Assembly (NCBI GenBank): GCA_013373265.1 | Contig: JABXIC010000055.1 | Location: forward strand, 1-40,595 | Direction: 5' to 3' | DNA from: Methylocystaceae bacterium | Lineage (GTDB): Bacteria; Pseudomonadota; Alphaproteobacteria; Rhodospirillales; Terasakiellaceae | DNA: 40,595 nucleotides | Shown here: positions 7,634 through 14,315 of the stretch, piece after piece | How positions within the stretch are numbered: the stretch's first letter is position 1 | How the letters are laid out: each line of letters starts with the position of its first letter | The notes under the pieces: generated by a model | Databases searched by the model: none | What the model was told of the DNA's origin: nothing | Seen by the model: only the letters and a program-made list of their open reading frames with translations | Position numbers and translations under genes: made by a program

Positions 7634-8386
7634 ATGCGAGACCTGTTTGTCAAAACCGAGAATGCCTCAAATTTTATGGGAGCTGTCGCCCGGCTGCAAG
7701 ATCGCGGTGCGGAAGAAGCTTGCCTGATGATTGTTGACGGCATTCCCGGTCTGGGTAAATCCGAGACATTACGATGGTACTCAGCCCAGCAAGGGTGCCT
7801 TTACCTTCGCGCCAAAAAGGAATGGACACCGGCATGGATGCTACGTGAACTCCTTCAAAGCTTGAATGTAAGTCCCGCCCACTCTTTCGAAAAAATGTAT
7901 CGCCAAGCCTTGGAAAAGCTCGGCACAGAGGCGCAAATGGCAGAGCATAACGACGAAGTCTATGCCGTAGTGATCGACGAAGTAGACCATATCTGCCGCA
8001 GCTCCCGTCTTCTGGAAACCATCCGCGACCTGTCTGACATGCTAGAAATTCCTTTCATCATGGTCGGTATGGGCCGGGTGCGCGATAACCTGAGCCGCTT
8101 CCCTCAGATCGCCAGCCGTGTCGGTCAGTATGTGGCATTTAATCCAGCTACTCTGGAAGATGTCACCCGCATGGTTAATGAGCTTTGTGAGGTAGAGGTT
8201 AAGGATGATCTGATCGCCCAGCTTCATAAAGCTTCCAACGGTCTTGTGCGCGAGATCAAGGAAGGCATCAACGCCATTGAGCGTTTCGGTAAGGTCAATG
8301 ACGGCCCGATCGGCGTCAAAGAAATGGTCGGCGAGGTTCTGTTGAATGACCGCCGCACAGGCCGTCAGATCACGGTGAAAGGTTAA
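7634..8386 (+). CDS. B: MuB-type AAA+ ATPase, transposition target selector
   Basis: A protein of 250 residues. Walker A is GIPGLGKS (36-43, K42) and Walker B is VVIDEVDHI (D115, E116). The later GMGRVRDNLSRFPQIASRV segment supplies the sensor and arginine-finger region. The chain length and the domain match the AAA_22/TnsC-MuB group, which polymerises on target DNA, activates the transposase and gives target immunity. It lies 18 bases after the transposase stop and is preceded by AGAGGA. It lacks the long N-terminal DNA-binding helix-turn-helix of MuB, as usual for B3-like phages. Confidence 0.93.
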   Translation: MRDLFVKTENASNFMGAVARLQDRGAEEACLMIVDGIPGLGKSETLRWYSAQQGCLYLRAKKEWTPAWMLRELLQSLNVSPAHSFEKMYRQALEKLGTEAQMAEHNDEVYAVVIDEVDHICRSSRLLETIRDLSDMLEIPFIMVGMGRVRDNLSRFPQIASRVGQYVAFNPATLEDVTRMVNELCEVEVKDDLIAQLHKASNGLVREIKEGINAIERFGKVNDGPIGVKEMVGEVLLNDRRTGRQITVKG

Positions 8387-8390
8387 GGCC

Positions 8391-8942
8391 ATGTGTGCTG
8401 AAAACCAAAATACCATCCTTCGCGCCATCGGCCCTGATGCCTGTTTGACCATCGAAGTACTTGAAGCCGCAACTGGTCTGAGCCGTAAGGCGATCAGTCA
8501 GGCTTGCACAAAACTAGTCTATCGCGGTTTTGTTGATCGCGTCGAGGCAGGCTGTTTTCAGCTCACCAACGAAGGGCAGATTGTTGTGGAGAACAATGCC
8601 GTTTTAAACAGTGCCCCGATTAGGCCCTTTGGCAAAAAGCGCAAACACGGAAAATCCATGCGCATCCGTATTTGGAGAGCTGTGCGCCTAAAGCAAAAGT
8701 TCACGATCAGCGACATTGTGATCTTGGCCAGCAAAAATGAAAAAGCCCCCAGAGACGGCGTTCAACGCTATCTGCGCCTTTTGTTTCAGTCTGGCTACCT
8801 GCGTTATCTGAAATCAGACAATAGGACTCGGCGCTATGTTTTGATCCGCGACACAGGGCCAGAAGCGCCAATGATCCAACGTGACAAAAAAGCTGTCTAT
8901 GACCCGAATACAAAGGAGACCTATCCATGTCTTCAGCGTTAA
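8391..8942 (+). CDS. Early protein with two winged-helix-like segments
   Basis: A protein of 183 residues. Residues about 18-65 read as a winged helix (CLTIEVLEAATGLSRKAISQ, ACTKLVYRGFVDRVEAGCFQ, LTNEG). A second repeat-like winged helix spans about 90-150 (IRIWRAVRLKQKFTISDIVI, then VQRYLRLLFQSGYLRYLKSD). It is therefore probably a DNA-binding regulator or accessory replication protein. It follows the B gene by four bases and overlaps the next gene by 16 bases. Similar two-winged-helix proteins sit after the ATPase in many transposable prophages, with no proven role. Confidence 0.72.
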   Translation: MCAENQNTILRAIGPDACLTIEVLEAATGLSRKAISQACTKLVYRGFVDRVEAGCFQLTNEGQIVVENNAVLNSAPIRPFGKKRKHGKSMRIRIWRAVRLKQKFTISDIVILASKNEKAPRDGVQRYLRLLFQSGYLRYLKSDNRTRRYVLIRDTGPEAPMIQRDKKAVYDPNTKETYPCLQR

Positions 8943-9274
8943 AAATCGCCCAAGATGAAGTTGACAAGTTCAACCAGTCTAACGGCGGCAAAGGCGGGAT
9001 CGCCCATGTTGCCCGTAAGATCGGCGTGGCAAGACCCACACTGTCCCTGTTTTTGGCGGAGAAATACACGGCTCAAACAGACCAGCTTGAAAAAACAATT
9101 CTGTCTCAGCTCGTTGGTCGAGTGCCTTGCCCTCACCTTCAGAACGATATCGCACTGGTTCAATGTGAGAGCTTTTCGACCCGCTCCATGCCTATGAGCA
9201 GCCCTAAAGAATTCCGTCACTGGAAAGCCTGTCAGGTCTGCAAACTCAAGCCCACAGGAGACAACAATGCTTAG
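8927..9274 (+). CDS. Small helix-turn-helix protein with C-terminal cysteines
   Basis: A protein of 115 residues. Residues about 20-50 form a helix-turn-helix (GGIAHVARKIGVARPTLSLF LAEKY, XRE/LacI-like). The C-terminal half has cysteines at CPHLQNDIALVQC and WKACQVCKL that could bind a metal ion. It starts inside the previous gene, with AAAGGAGA before the ATG, and its stop overlaps the next start. It is a likely early transcription regulator of the type often seen next to the B gene in transposable phages, though the target is unknown. Confidence 0.72.
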   Translation: MSSALKIAQDEVDKFNQSNGGKGGIAHVARKIGVARPTLSLFLAEKYTAQTDQLEKTILSQLVGRVPCPHLQNDIALVQCESFSTRSMPMSSPKEFRHWKACQVCKLKPTGDNNA

Positions 9275-9527
9275 TGATGATTTGAGAAGTTTACATGCAA
9301 TGCTTCGCTGGCATCGGGACGAACATGAAAAAGTTTATCTCACTGAAAAGCAGGTCGGCATTTTTCTGGACAACCTCAGTGCCGCAATCGCCGTTGCCAT
9401 TGAGCTGGAAAACTCTACCACCGCGGATCCGGTTCGTGTCTTTCCCGATACCGTCATTATCCCGATCGAAGCCTTTCGCCGCAAAAAGCAGGGTGGGCCG
9501 GGACCAAGTGGAGGGGACGCGGCATGA
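9267..9527 (+). CDS. Small early hypothetical protein
   Basis: A protein of 86 residues with an N-terminal helical part (LRSLHAMLRWHRDEHEKVYL) and a basic, Gly/Pro-rich end. No family is recognised. GGAGA stands 6 bases before the ATG. The start overlaps the stop of the helix-turn-helix gene, and the stop overlaps a 29-codon gene by ATGA. Tight coupling on both sides supports its reality. Confidence 0.65.
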   Translation: MLSDDLRSLHAMLRWHRDEHEKVYLTEKQVGIFLDNLSAAIAVAIELENSTTADPVRVFPDTVIIPIEAFRRKKQGGPGPSGGDAA

Positions 9528-9613
9528 CCTGTTTCCTCAAATACCTTCGCCAGCAATGGCGCTACTTCACCCAAGTCGTTCTTAAACCAAAACCGAAAGG
9601 CTATCTCAAATGA
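9524..9613 (+). CDS. 29-residue small protein coupled at both ends
   Basis: This short gene reads MTCFLKYLRQQWRYFTQ, then a basic tail ending KPKPKGYLK. GAGGGG at 9511-9516 lies 7 bases before the ATG. The start overlaps the previous stop as ATGA (9524-9527), and its stop overlaps the start of the DUF3164 gene as ATGA (9610-9613). Two perfect stop-start overlaps plus a ribosome site are unlikely by chance. The peptide is short, basic and aromatic, possibly membrane- or nucleic-acid-associated. No homologue is recognised. Confidence 0.6.
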   Translation: MTCFLKYLRQQWRYFTQVVLKPKPKGYLK

Positions 9614-10230
9614 GTACCGAAACCCAAATCCCCGAAGGCTATATGAAAGACGCAAAAGGGCGTTTGTGGCCGCAGGATACGGTCAAGGAGACCGACAAGC
9701 TGGAAGATCAGCTCGTCGCAAAAATCATGGAATATGCCGATGATCTCTCCGCACAAATTGCCCGTTTTAAAGCCCATACATTCGATGATGTATCAACCTT
9801 CATGGACTTGCTGGCTGAAAAATATGACACCAAAAAAGGCGGTGCCAAAGGTAATGTCAGCTTCACCAGCTTTGACGGTCTCACTCAGGTTCGCGTCCAG
9901 GTGCAAGATTATATCACCTTCGGCCCTGAACTGCAGGTCGCCAAAGACCTGATTGATGAATGCATAAATGAATGGTCTGTGGGAAGCCGAGACGAACTCC
10001 GCGCCCTGGTCAACAATGCCTTTAACGTGGATAAACAAGGCCAAGTGAACCGTGAAGCTCTCTTTCGCCTTCGCCGCCTGTCTATTGAGCATGACAAATG
10101 GAAAAAGGCAATGGATGCCATTAACGATAGCATCCGAGTGGCCGGTTCCAAGACCTATGTTCGCTTTTATCGCCGCAAAACAGCCGAAGACCGCTGGGCT
10201 GCGATTCCGATCGACCTCGCAGCAGTGTGA
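9610..10230 (+). CDS. DUF3164 family early phage protein
   Basis: A protein of 206 residues matching the DUF3164 family of Mu-like phages: the opening EGYMKDAKGRLWPQDTVKET DKLEDQLV, then KYDTKKGGAKGNVSFTSFDG, DYITFGPELQVAKDLIDECI and the end KTYVRFYRR. The family is common in early operons of transposable phages. A host-nuclease inhibition role has been suggested for some relatives, but I would not assign a function. It is soluble, with no signal or membrane segment. The start overlaps the upstream 29-codon gene. Confidence 0.85.
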   Translation: MSTETQIPEGYMKDAKGRLWPQDTVKETDKLEDQLVAKIMEYADDLSAQIARFKAHTFDDVSTFMDLLAEKYDTKKGGAKGNVSFTSFDGLTQVRVQVQDYITFGPELQVAKDLIDECINEWSVGSRDELRALVNNAFNVDKQGQVNREALFRLRRLSIEHDKWKKAMDAINDSIRVAGSKTYVRFYRRKTAEDRWAAIPIDLAAV

Positions 10231-10238
10231 GGTCGGTG

Positions 10239-10436
10239 ATGGCGAAGAAGAAACCCACAAAGATTTTCCGCATCTCCATTAGCGGTCAGAGCGAAGATTT
10301 CTTTGTTCAGGCGCGACATGAAAAAGGAGCCAAGACCGTCCTCAAAATGATGAAGGACATCAACACTCCGCGAAATGCGTACATCAAGGAAGTCCATCTT
10401 GATGATGTTAACGGCCCGATATTGGTAGGAACATGA
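10239..10436 (+). CDS. Small early hypothetical protein
   Basis: A protein of 65 residues (MAKKKPTKIFRISISGQSED FFVQARHEKG). The frame opens at a GTG at 10227, but the ATG at 10239 with GAGG upstream is preferred. The fold is probably a small alpha/beta protein. No family is recognised. Its stop overlaps the start of the next gene (ATGA). Confidence 0.6.
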   Translation: MAKKKPTKIFRISISGQSEDFFVQARHEKGAKTVLKMMKDINTPRNAYIKEVHLDDVNGPILVGT

Positions 10437-10720
10437 CAACTCAAATCGAGACCACTGAACGCCATATCTGCGACTATCCCGGCTGCACCCGGAAAGCCGA
10501 TCCGGATGGATATTTCTGGGATGATAATCACCTTTGTATGATCCATCGCACTCAGGTGTCACAGAAAACACTGAATGAACTTAACGAAGCCACTGCGGAC
10601 TGTCTGCGTGAAAGTCATGAAGGCGGCACCCAATACCTTCCTAAAGCCATGATCGCTTATGCCAATGCCTGGAACAAGGCGATCTCTGAAATCAAAACCG
10701 CGCACTTGCGCTGTGAATAA
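10433..10720 (+). CDS. Small protein with N-terminal zinc-binding motif
   Basis: A protein of 95 residues. CDYPGCTRKADPDGYFWDDN followed by HLCMIH gives a Cys-x4-Cys ... Cys-x2-His pattern that is probably a single zinc site. The rest is helical (LNELNEATADCLRESHEGGT). No catalytic motif is seen. It is coupled to the previous gene by an ATGA overlap. It is a possible nucleic-acid-binding accessory protein, which is inference only. Confidence 0.65.
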   Translation: MTTQIETTERHICDYPGCTRKADPDGYFWDDNHLCMIHRTQVSQKTLNELNEATADCLRESHEGGTQYLPKAMIAYANAWNKAISEIKTAHLRCE

Positions 10721-10739
10721 ACCGTGAACGCCTAAAGCC

Positions 10740-11030
10740 ATGAGCACCCCGACCCGCGTCACACCAAAGGATTTAAGGGTAAGGCTTGAAAGCCTCGCTC
10801 TTAAGGCTGCGGTGTTTATCAGAGGTCGGGGGTTTTCTCAGCAACGCCAAGCATTGCTGATGGAACTAAAAGAAACGAATGCGGCTCTGAGGGCCGGAGA
10901 TGAGCCAAACGCTATCACCGACCCTGAGACACACATTCGCCAATATATCGAAGCAGGTGGAAACTGGCAGCAATTTATCGCTGCCGTCAATCGCCTCGCC
11001 CTGGAAGGATCATCAAGGAACCGAAAATGA
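10740..11030 (+). CDS. Early hypothetical protein
   Basis: A basic helical protein of 96 residues (RVTPKDLRVRLESLALKAAV, then GFSQQRQALLMELKETNAAL). No family is recognised. Its stop overlaps the start of the methyltransferase gene as ATGA, so the two are probably co-translated. Confidence 0.6.
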   Translation: MSTPTRVTPKDLRVRLESLALKAAVFIRGRGFSQQRQALLMELKETNAALRAGDEPNAITDPETHIRQYIEAGGNWQQFIAAVNRLALEGSSRNRK

Positions 11031-11647
11031 CAGGCATGTTGTTACCATATCTGCAAAAGGCTGTTCTCCATCATGATTTTAAATCTTTGGAAGAACAAGC
11101 CGAGATTGCTGAAGCGTGGGAAACGGCTCCTTGGGCAGTTCGATCAATCCTGCGTGTTGAACTTCTAACGCCCTCTGTGGTCGATCCATGCTGCGGCACA
11201 GGCATCATCACCGACATTCTTAGAAAAAGTGGATACAGCGTCCATTCGCAGGACTTGTATGATTGGGGATTTGAAGGGGCCGACAAGGTCGGTTCCAACT
11301 GGTTGATTGAGGATATGGACTTGACGGGGCGCACCGTCATGATGAACCCGCCATTTAGTCTGGCCTGTAAATTTGTTGATAAGGCTTTTGCGCTCGGGGC
11401 CAGAAAGGTTCTTTGTTTCCAACGTCAGGCATGGCGGGAAAGTCAAGAACGCCGCATGTGGTGGGAGAAACGCCCCCCGGCTCGTATCTGGCTTTGTGGT
11501 GATCGTGCCAATACCTGGTTATTTACTCTTCCCCCAGATCAACGCAAAAACCCGCGCATGATGCCCTGTGCCTGGTACGTCTGGGAGGAAGGTCATCGCG
11601 GGATTGAAGCCAGCAACACAATCTGGAAGAAAGGACTCGCAGCGTGA
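11027..11647 (+). CDS. DNA adenine-type methyltransferase (NPPF), early
   Basis: A protein of 206 residues with the class I SAM-dependent fold. Motif I is VVDPCCGTGIITDILRKSGY (D53), and motif IV is MNPPFSLA (N107). The [DN]PP[FY] motif is typical of amino-group DNA methylases, mostly N6-adenine. There is no obvious target-recognition domain and no restriction partner nearby, so it is an orphan methylase, probably protecting replicating phage DNA or marking it for regulation. The sequence TWLFTLPPDQRKNP is the later substrate-binding part. Its stop overlaps the GTG of the next gene. Confidence 0.82.
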   Translation: MTGMLLPYLQKAVLHHDFKSLEEQAEIAEAWETAPWAVRSILRVELLTPSVVDPCCGTGIITDILRKSGYSVHSQDLYDWGFEGADKVGSNWLIEDMDLTGRTVMMNPPFSLACKFVDKAFALGARKVLCFQRQAWRESQERRMWWEKRPPARIWLCGDRANTWLFTLPPDQRKNPRMMPCAWYVWEEGHRGIEASNTIWKKGLAA

Positions 11648-11841
11648 CAAATCCTAGCTCTCAAACACGAACATATAAAGACCTACTGACCAGCCTAAAA
11701 AACAGAACCTCTCTCGATTGTGATGGGTGTCCAATCCAACACATCTCGCGTGGTCCTGCTGCTCAGAACTGCCCTGTCATGCATGATCTCGGCATGTATG
11801 GATGGCCCTGCCACCCGACATTGGCCAAAGTTGAAAAGTAG
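11644..11841 (+). CDS. Small cysteine-containing early protein (GTG start)
   Basis: A protein of 65 residues. The start is a GTG overlapping the methylase stop (GTGA). No ATG is available until far into the frame. Cysteines at CDGC (27-30 region), CPVMH and CHP could form one zinc site. No family is recognised. The gene lies 11 bases before another cysteine-rich gene, so the pair may act together. Confidence 0.55.
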   Translation: MTNPSSQTRTYKDLLTSLKNRTSLDCDGCPIQHISRGPAAQNCPVMHDLGMYGWPCHPTLAKVEK

Positions 11842-11852
11842 AGGGACAGATA

Positions 11853-12128
11853 ATGAAGCAAGGTCTTTTTGAACTGACACCAAAACAGGAACTCCTTCAC
11901 AAGATCGGTAAGAGCGAGGCCAAAGGCTATGCATGGCACCCTGGCACCGGCCCGGATGGTGAAACCTGCAAAACATGCCGTTATCCAGTTGACTGTGGTT
12001 GCAATAGAACCTTCTACAAATGCGAAATGAACAAGGCACGGTGGACCAATTCCCGCCGCACAGACATTCTGCTGAAGGCTCCGGCTTGCCGCCATTGGGA
12101 AGCGAAAATAGAACCGAACAGAGATTAA
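11853..12128 (+). CDS. Cysteine-rich small phage protein, probable zinc binder
   Basis: A protein of 91 residues. The centre reads WHPGTGPDGETCKTCRYPVD, then CGCNRTFYKC. The CxxC and CxC pattern with a later Cys-His pair (ACRHWEA) is typical of a small zinc-ribbon protein found in many phages, annotated only as hypothetical. AGGGACAG precedes the ATG. The function is unknown; nucleic-acid binding is plausible. Confidence 0.68.
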   Translation: MKQGLFELTPKQELLHKIGKSEAKGYAWHPGTGPDGETCKTCRYPVDCGCNRTFYKCEMNKARWTNSRRTDILLKAPACRHWEAKIEPNRD

Positions 12129-12146
12129 GTAAAGGAGACTAAACCA

Positions 12147-12404
12147 ATGGATATGGAAAGAAACGAATTAATGCGCCTCGCCAATAGCGATGAACACAAA
12201 GAATATTTGGCGCGGCACAGCCGCCAACTTGAAGAAATGAAAACCTCAAATCGACAACAACGCCGTGCAGCAGAACGTCTCGAAAAAGACGGCCCTCCCA
12301 TCTTTTTCAAAGATGAAGTGGTTCACATCAAAGGTCATCCGTTTCGAATTGCGCGTATCGACAGTAAGAAGCTGATCTTACGGCCCGTTCGCGTCACGGA
12401 ATAA
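12147..12404 (+). CDS. Small hypothetical protein ending the early operon
   Basis: A protein of 85 residues. The first half is a charged helix (SDEHKEYLARHSRQLEEMKT). The second half, with FFKDEVVHIKGHPFRIARID, looks like a small beta barrel common in phage hypothetical proteins. AAAGGAGA lies upstream of the ATG. It is the last gene before a hairpin terminator. Confidence 0.65.
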   Translation: MDMERNELMRLANSDEHKEYLARHSRQLEEMKTSNRQQRRAAERLEKDGPPIFFKDEVVHIKGHPFRIARIDSKKLILRPVRVTE

Positions 12405-12439
12405 GATAAGGAAATTTTGTAATGATGCAAACCACGAAA

Positions 12440-12470
12440 AAGGGAAGAGCATCCGCCCTTCCCTTAATCT
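12440..12470 (+). terminator. Terminator hairpin at the end of the early operon
   Basis: AAGGGAAG (12440-12447) pairs with CTTCCCTT (12458-12465). An A-rich tract precedes it and TAATCTT follows. The position after the last early gene supports termination, possibly in both directions. Confidence 0.6.
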
Positions 12471-12856
12471 TAAGCCATCAAATATATGATCGCAGCCAAG
12501 GCATAAATACACCGAGCCACATCAATTTTGATCGCCACTTTGACGCAAAAAGTCATAGTTCTGACCTTAAGGTCGCAGCGCGCCGCGTACCAAAAAGGTT
12601 ACACGAATTAGCTGCCCTGAACAGATCACCCGCTGTTAGGGTCGTACCGAGTCACAGGTTCTTCGTTAACTTAGCTAAAAAACCTGCAAAGAAATGGTTG
12701 ATTCCTTTTCTGGGCCACGGACCCAGAGGTTTTAGCCACGGACTAAAACAGGCCATTCCTTATTGCCCTAACACCAATAGGCATCACCCCATAAGTAGTA
12801 TGCGCAATGCCTAATTATAACACTTAGTGCACAAAAGAAAAGTAAGGAGAAAGCAT
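12471..12856 (+). ncRNA. Candidate structured non-coding RNA between early and middle genes
   Basis: No credible gene lies here. The long open frame that crosses the region starts in the terminator and has no ribosome site. The segment is dense in short inverted repeats: GACC-TTAA-GGTC (12563-12574); GTACC/GGTTAC (12587-12602); CCCTgAACAG/CTGTTAGGG (12615-12641); CAGGTT/AACCTG (12655-12686); TCTGGG/CCCAGA (12709-12727); TTTTAG/CTAAAA (12730-12748); TATTG/CAATA (12761-12779); and TAGGCAT/ATGCCTA (12778-12813). The fifth and sixth share the identical loop CCACGGA, which contains the ANGGA core recognised by CsrA/RsmA. The strand is inferred from flanking genes. It could instead be a long leader of the gene at 12857. 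Confidence 0.5.
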
Positions 12857-13192
12857 ATGCCCAAACAAACAGTAACCGTTGATGTAGTCCACACTGTTAA
12901 AGTCACCCTTGATACTGACAAGCTCACACAAGAATTTTGTGACCAGTTCAACGAAACAATCAACTACTTCGGTGATGCTGACGAAGACATGAATGAAGTT
13001 GTGGAAGAACACGCGAAACACCTTGCAACGCTTTACTCAAACGGTGCGATTTACGACATCCCCGGCAGCACACAAGCTAAACAATTTATCGAAGGTTACG
13101 GCCCTTTGGGAGAAATGAATATCTCCATCGAAGGCGAAGTGACTGAAATTAACACCACTGATTTCGGCCTTAATACAGAAACCACAGAGTAA
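12857..13192 (+). CDS. Acidic hypothetical protein
   Basis: A protein of 111 residues (MPKQTVTVDVVHTVKVTLDT). The ATG at 12857 is preceded by AAGGAGA. An upstream GTG in frame has no ribosome site. The chain is acidic, with no transmembrane segment, and ends in a beta-rich stretch (MNISIEGEVTEINTT). No family is recognised. It lies directly after the structured RNA region, which may be its leader. Confidence 0.65.
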   Translation: MPKQTVTVDVVHTVKVTLDTDKLTQEFCDQFNETINYFGDADEDMNEVVEEHAKHLATLYSNGAIYDIPGSTQAKQFIEGYGPLGEMNISIEGEVTEINTTDFGLNTETTE

Positions 13193-13204
13193 AGGAGAAA
13201 TAAA

Positions 13205-13264
13205 ATGTCAGACCTATTCGGTTGCTCTGCTCAAATAATTGAAGAGAAGTTAGTTGAGATATTA
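13205..13264 (+). pseudogene. Possible remnant start of a gene cut by a moron insertion
   Basis: A strong ribosome site (AAAGGAGAAATAAA) precedes the ATG at 13205, and the first 15 or so codons (MSDLFGCSAQIIEEK) look like a normal gene start in the plus-strand operon. The plus frame then continues as the complement of the reverse-strand gene that ends at 13265, with atypical Cys/Ile/Leu/Phe-rich content. The simplest reading is a plus-strand gene truncated by insertion of the reverse-strand gene. A genuine longer protein is less likely. Confidence 0.35.
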
Positions 13265-13888
13265 TTACCTAACATATCCTGCATTGATCTCTGTAATTTT
13301 TTGAGCTGTCGCATATATTTTGGTCAAACTAGCCAAAATATTGTCTCTCTTATAAAATATTTTTTCAGTTCCCTGCTCTTGCATTACAGCATTAAAGCGA
13401 TTGATAAGTCGAATCAAATAGACAACATCCTCAATGATTTCAGCGTTATAATCATAGAGCAGCTGGTTATTGTGAGTAAATGCTACATCTGCAAATCTCA
13501 ACTTTATATGCTGAATATCCTGCGGACTGCTTTCTTTGAGAATAATAGATTGAAAATTTACCGACTGAACTCTCACTTCGGCCAACCAACCATCAAATTC
13601 TACAGCAAACAATTCCAGTTCCTTTTGAAGTCTACGTTGTTCTTCAGCTCTTTTGAGCCTAGCCGAATAATCAGCAGCCCAATAAGCACCGCACACAGCG
13701 ATAAATGCGCCTAACAGCGTAAAAAAGTCCCCAAGTCTGATTTCAAGGTTAAATTTTTTGTTAGCCCCATCCCAATTAGTGCCGAAAAAGAAACCGAAAA
13801 CAATCGCTGCAGCTCCATAGATGACCCATGCAAATTTTTTCAATTTGGCCCCCTTATCTATCCAGAAACGAACAGACCATATCACCAT
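13265..13888 (-). CDS. Membrane protein with two helices, reverse-strand moron
   Basis: A protein of 207 residues on the opposite strand to all surrounding genes. Two hydrophobic helices (FAWVIYGAAAIVFGFFF and FFTLLGAFIAVCGAYWAA) are followed by a long coiled-coil-like cytoplasmic part (LKRAEEQRRLQKELELFAVE onward). The first ATG at 13888 has no good ribosome site. A TTG about 17 codons later, with GGGGG upstream, gives MKKFAWVIYG and may be the real start. The A+T-rich composition and inverse orientation fit a lysogenic-conversion gene with its own promoter. The function is unknown; superinfection exclusion is one possibility among many. Confidence 0.7.
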   Translation of the reverse strand: MVIWSVRFWIDKGAKLKKFAWVIYGAAAIVFGFFFGTNWDGANKKFNLEIRLGDFFTLLGAFIAVCGAYWAADYSARLKRAEEQRRLQKELELFAVEFDGWLAEVRVQSVNFQSIILKESSPQDIQHIKLRFADVAFTHNNQLLYDYNAEIIEDVVYLIRLINRFNAVMQEQGTEKIFYKRDNILASLTKIYATAQKITEINAGYVR

Positions 13889-14315
13889 TTAACAACGTTG
13901 AATACGTAACCCTTTTACACCAGTGCAAAACAAGCCCGTTACCCTTTCGAGGGTCGGGCTTAAGGCGGTGAAAGTATAACGCAGGAAAACCGATGGAGGG
14001 TGTCATGTAGTACGTCATCACAAGTTGTAATCAGCGTGTCTTCCAGAAGACGAAGTCGAAGATCCAATTACCCCCGTACAGCCCGGCTGTCGGGGGTAAA
14101 CGGGTGAGAGCGGCGGCGTGGAAGCGACACGCAGTGCTGACGAGTACGGGGCCAATATCCAGCTGGCAGTTGGAAGGTTTCACGATAGGAACGAACATTA
14201 AGCCAATAGCCTATGTTGTTTGTTCTGTGATCTGGAGGATGCGGGTTCAAATCCCGCCAGCCCACAGCCAGAGTAGCGTCTGGTCCGCTCTCAACTGTTT
14301 TAAAGGAGACCTAAG
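13889..14315 (+). other. Highly structured intergenic region with a tRNA T-arm-like hairpin
   Basis: No convincing gene lies in these 427 bases. Strong hairpins follow one another. AAGCCCG-ACCCT, a TTCG loop, AGGGT-CGGGCTT (13932-13961). GTCTT-CCAG-AAGAC (14038-14051). TTACCCCCG-T-ACAGC, loop CCG, GCTGT-CGGGGGTAA (14068-14099). GCGTG/CACGC (14116-14132). GCGGG-TTCAAAT-CCCGC (14241-14257), which is a perfect tRNA/tmRNA T-arm, followed by CAGCCCA. Last is CCAG/CTGG (14268-14283). I could not assemble a full tRNA. GGGCT at 13956-13960 could alternatively pair with AGCCC at 14259-14263, enclosing about 300 bases as in a tmRNA-like molecule, but the usual tmRNA motifs are not seen. Confidence 0.5.

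Noticed and set aside
12422-12814. Open frame of 130 codons between the early operon and the gene at 12857
   Set aside because: It starts inside the terminator hairpin, lacks a ribosome site, has atypical Arg/His/Pro/Ser-rich content and covers the dense hairpin region, which explains the sequence better.
13205-13714. Plus-strand frame of 169 codons
   Set aside because: After the first 15 or so codons it is the complement of the reverse-strand membrane-protein gene. Only the start may be a gene remnant.
14190-14264. Complete tRNA gene ending at the T-arm
   Set aside because: No matching acceptor 5' strand, D-arm or anticodon stem could be placed within 90 bases upstream.
14068-14265. Reverse-strand frame of 65 codons
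   Set aside because: It is the typical false frame that arises across a T-arm sequence (GWRDLNPHPPD-like) and has no ribosome site.
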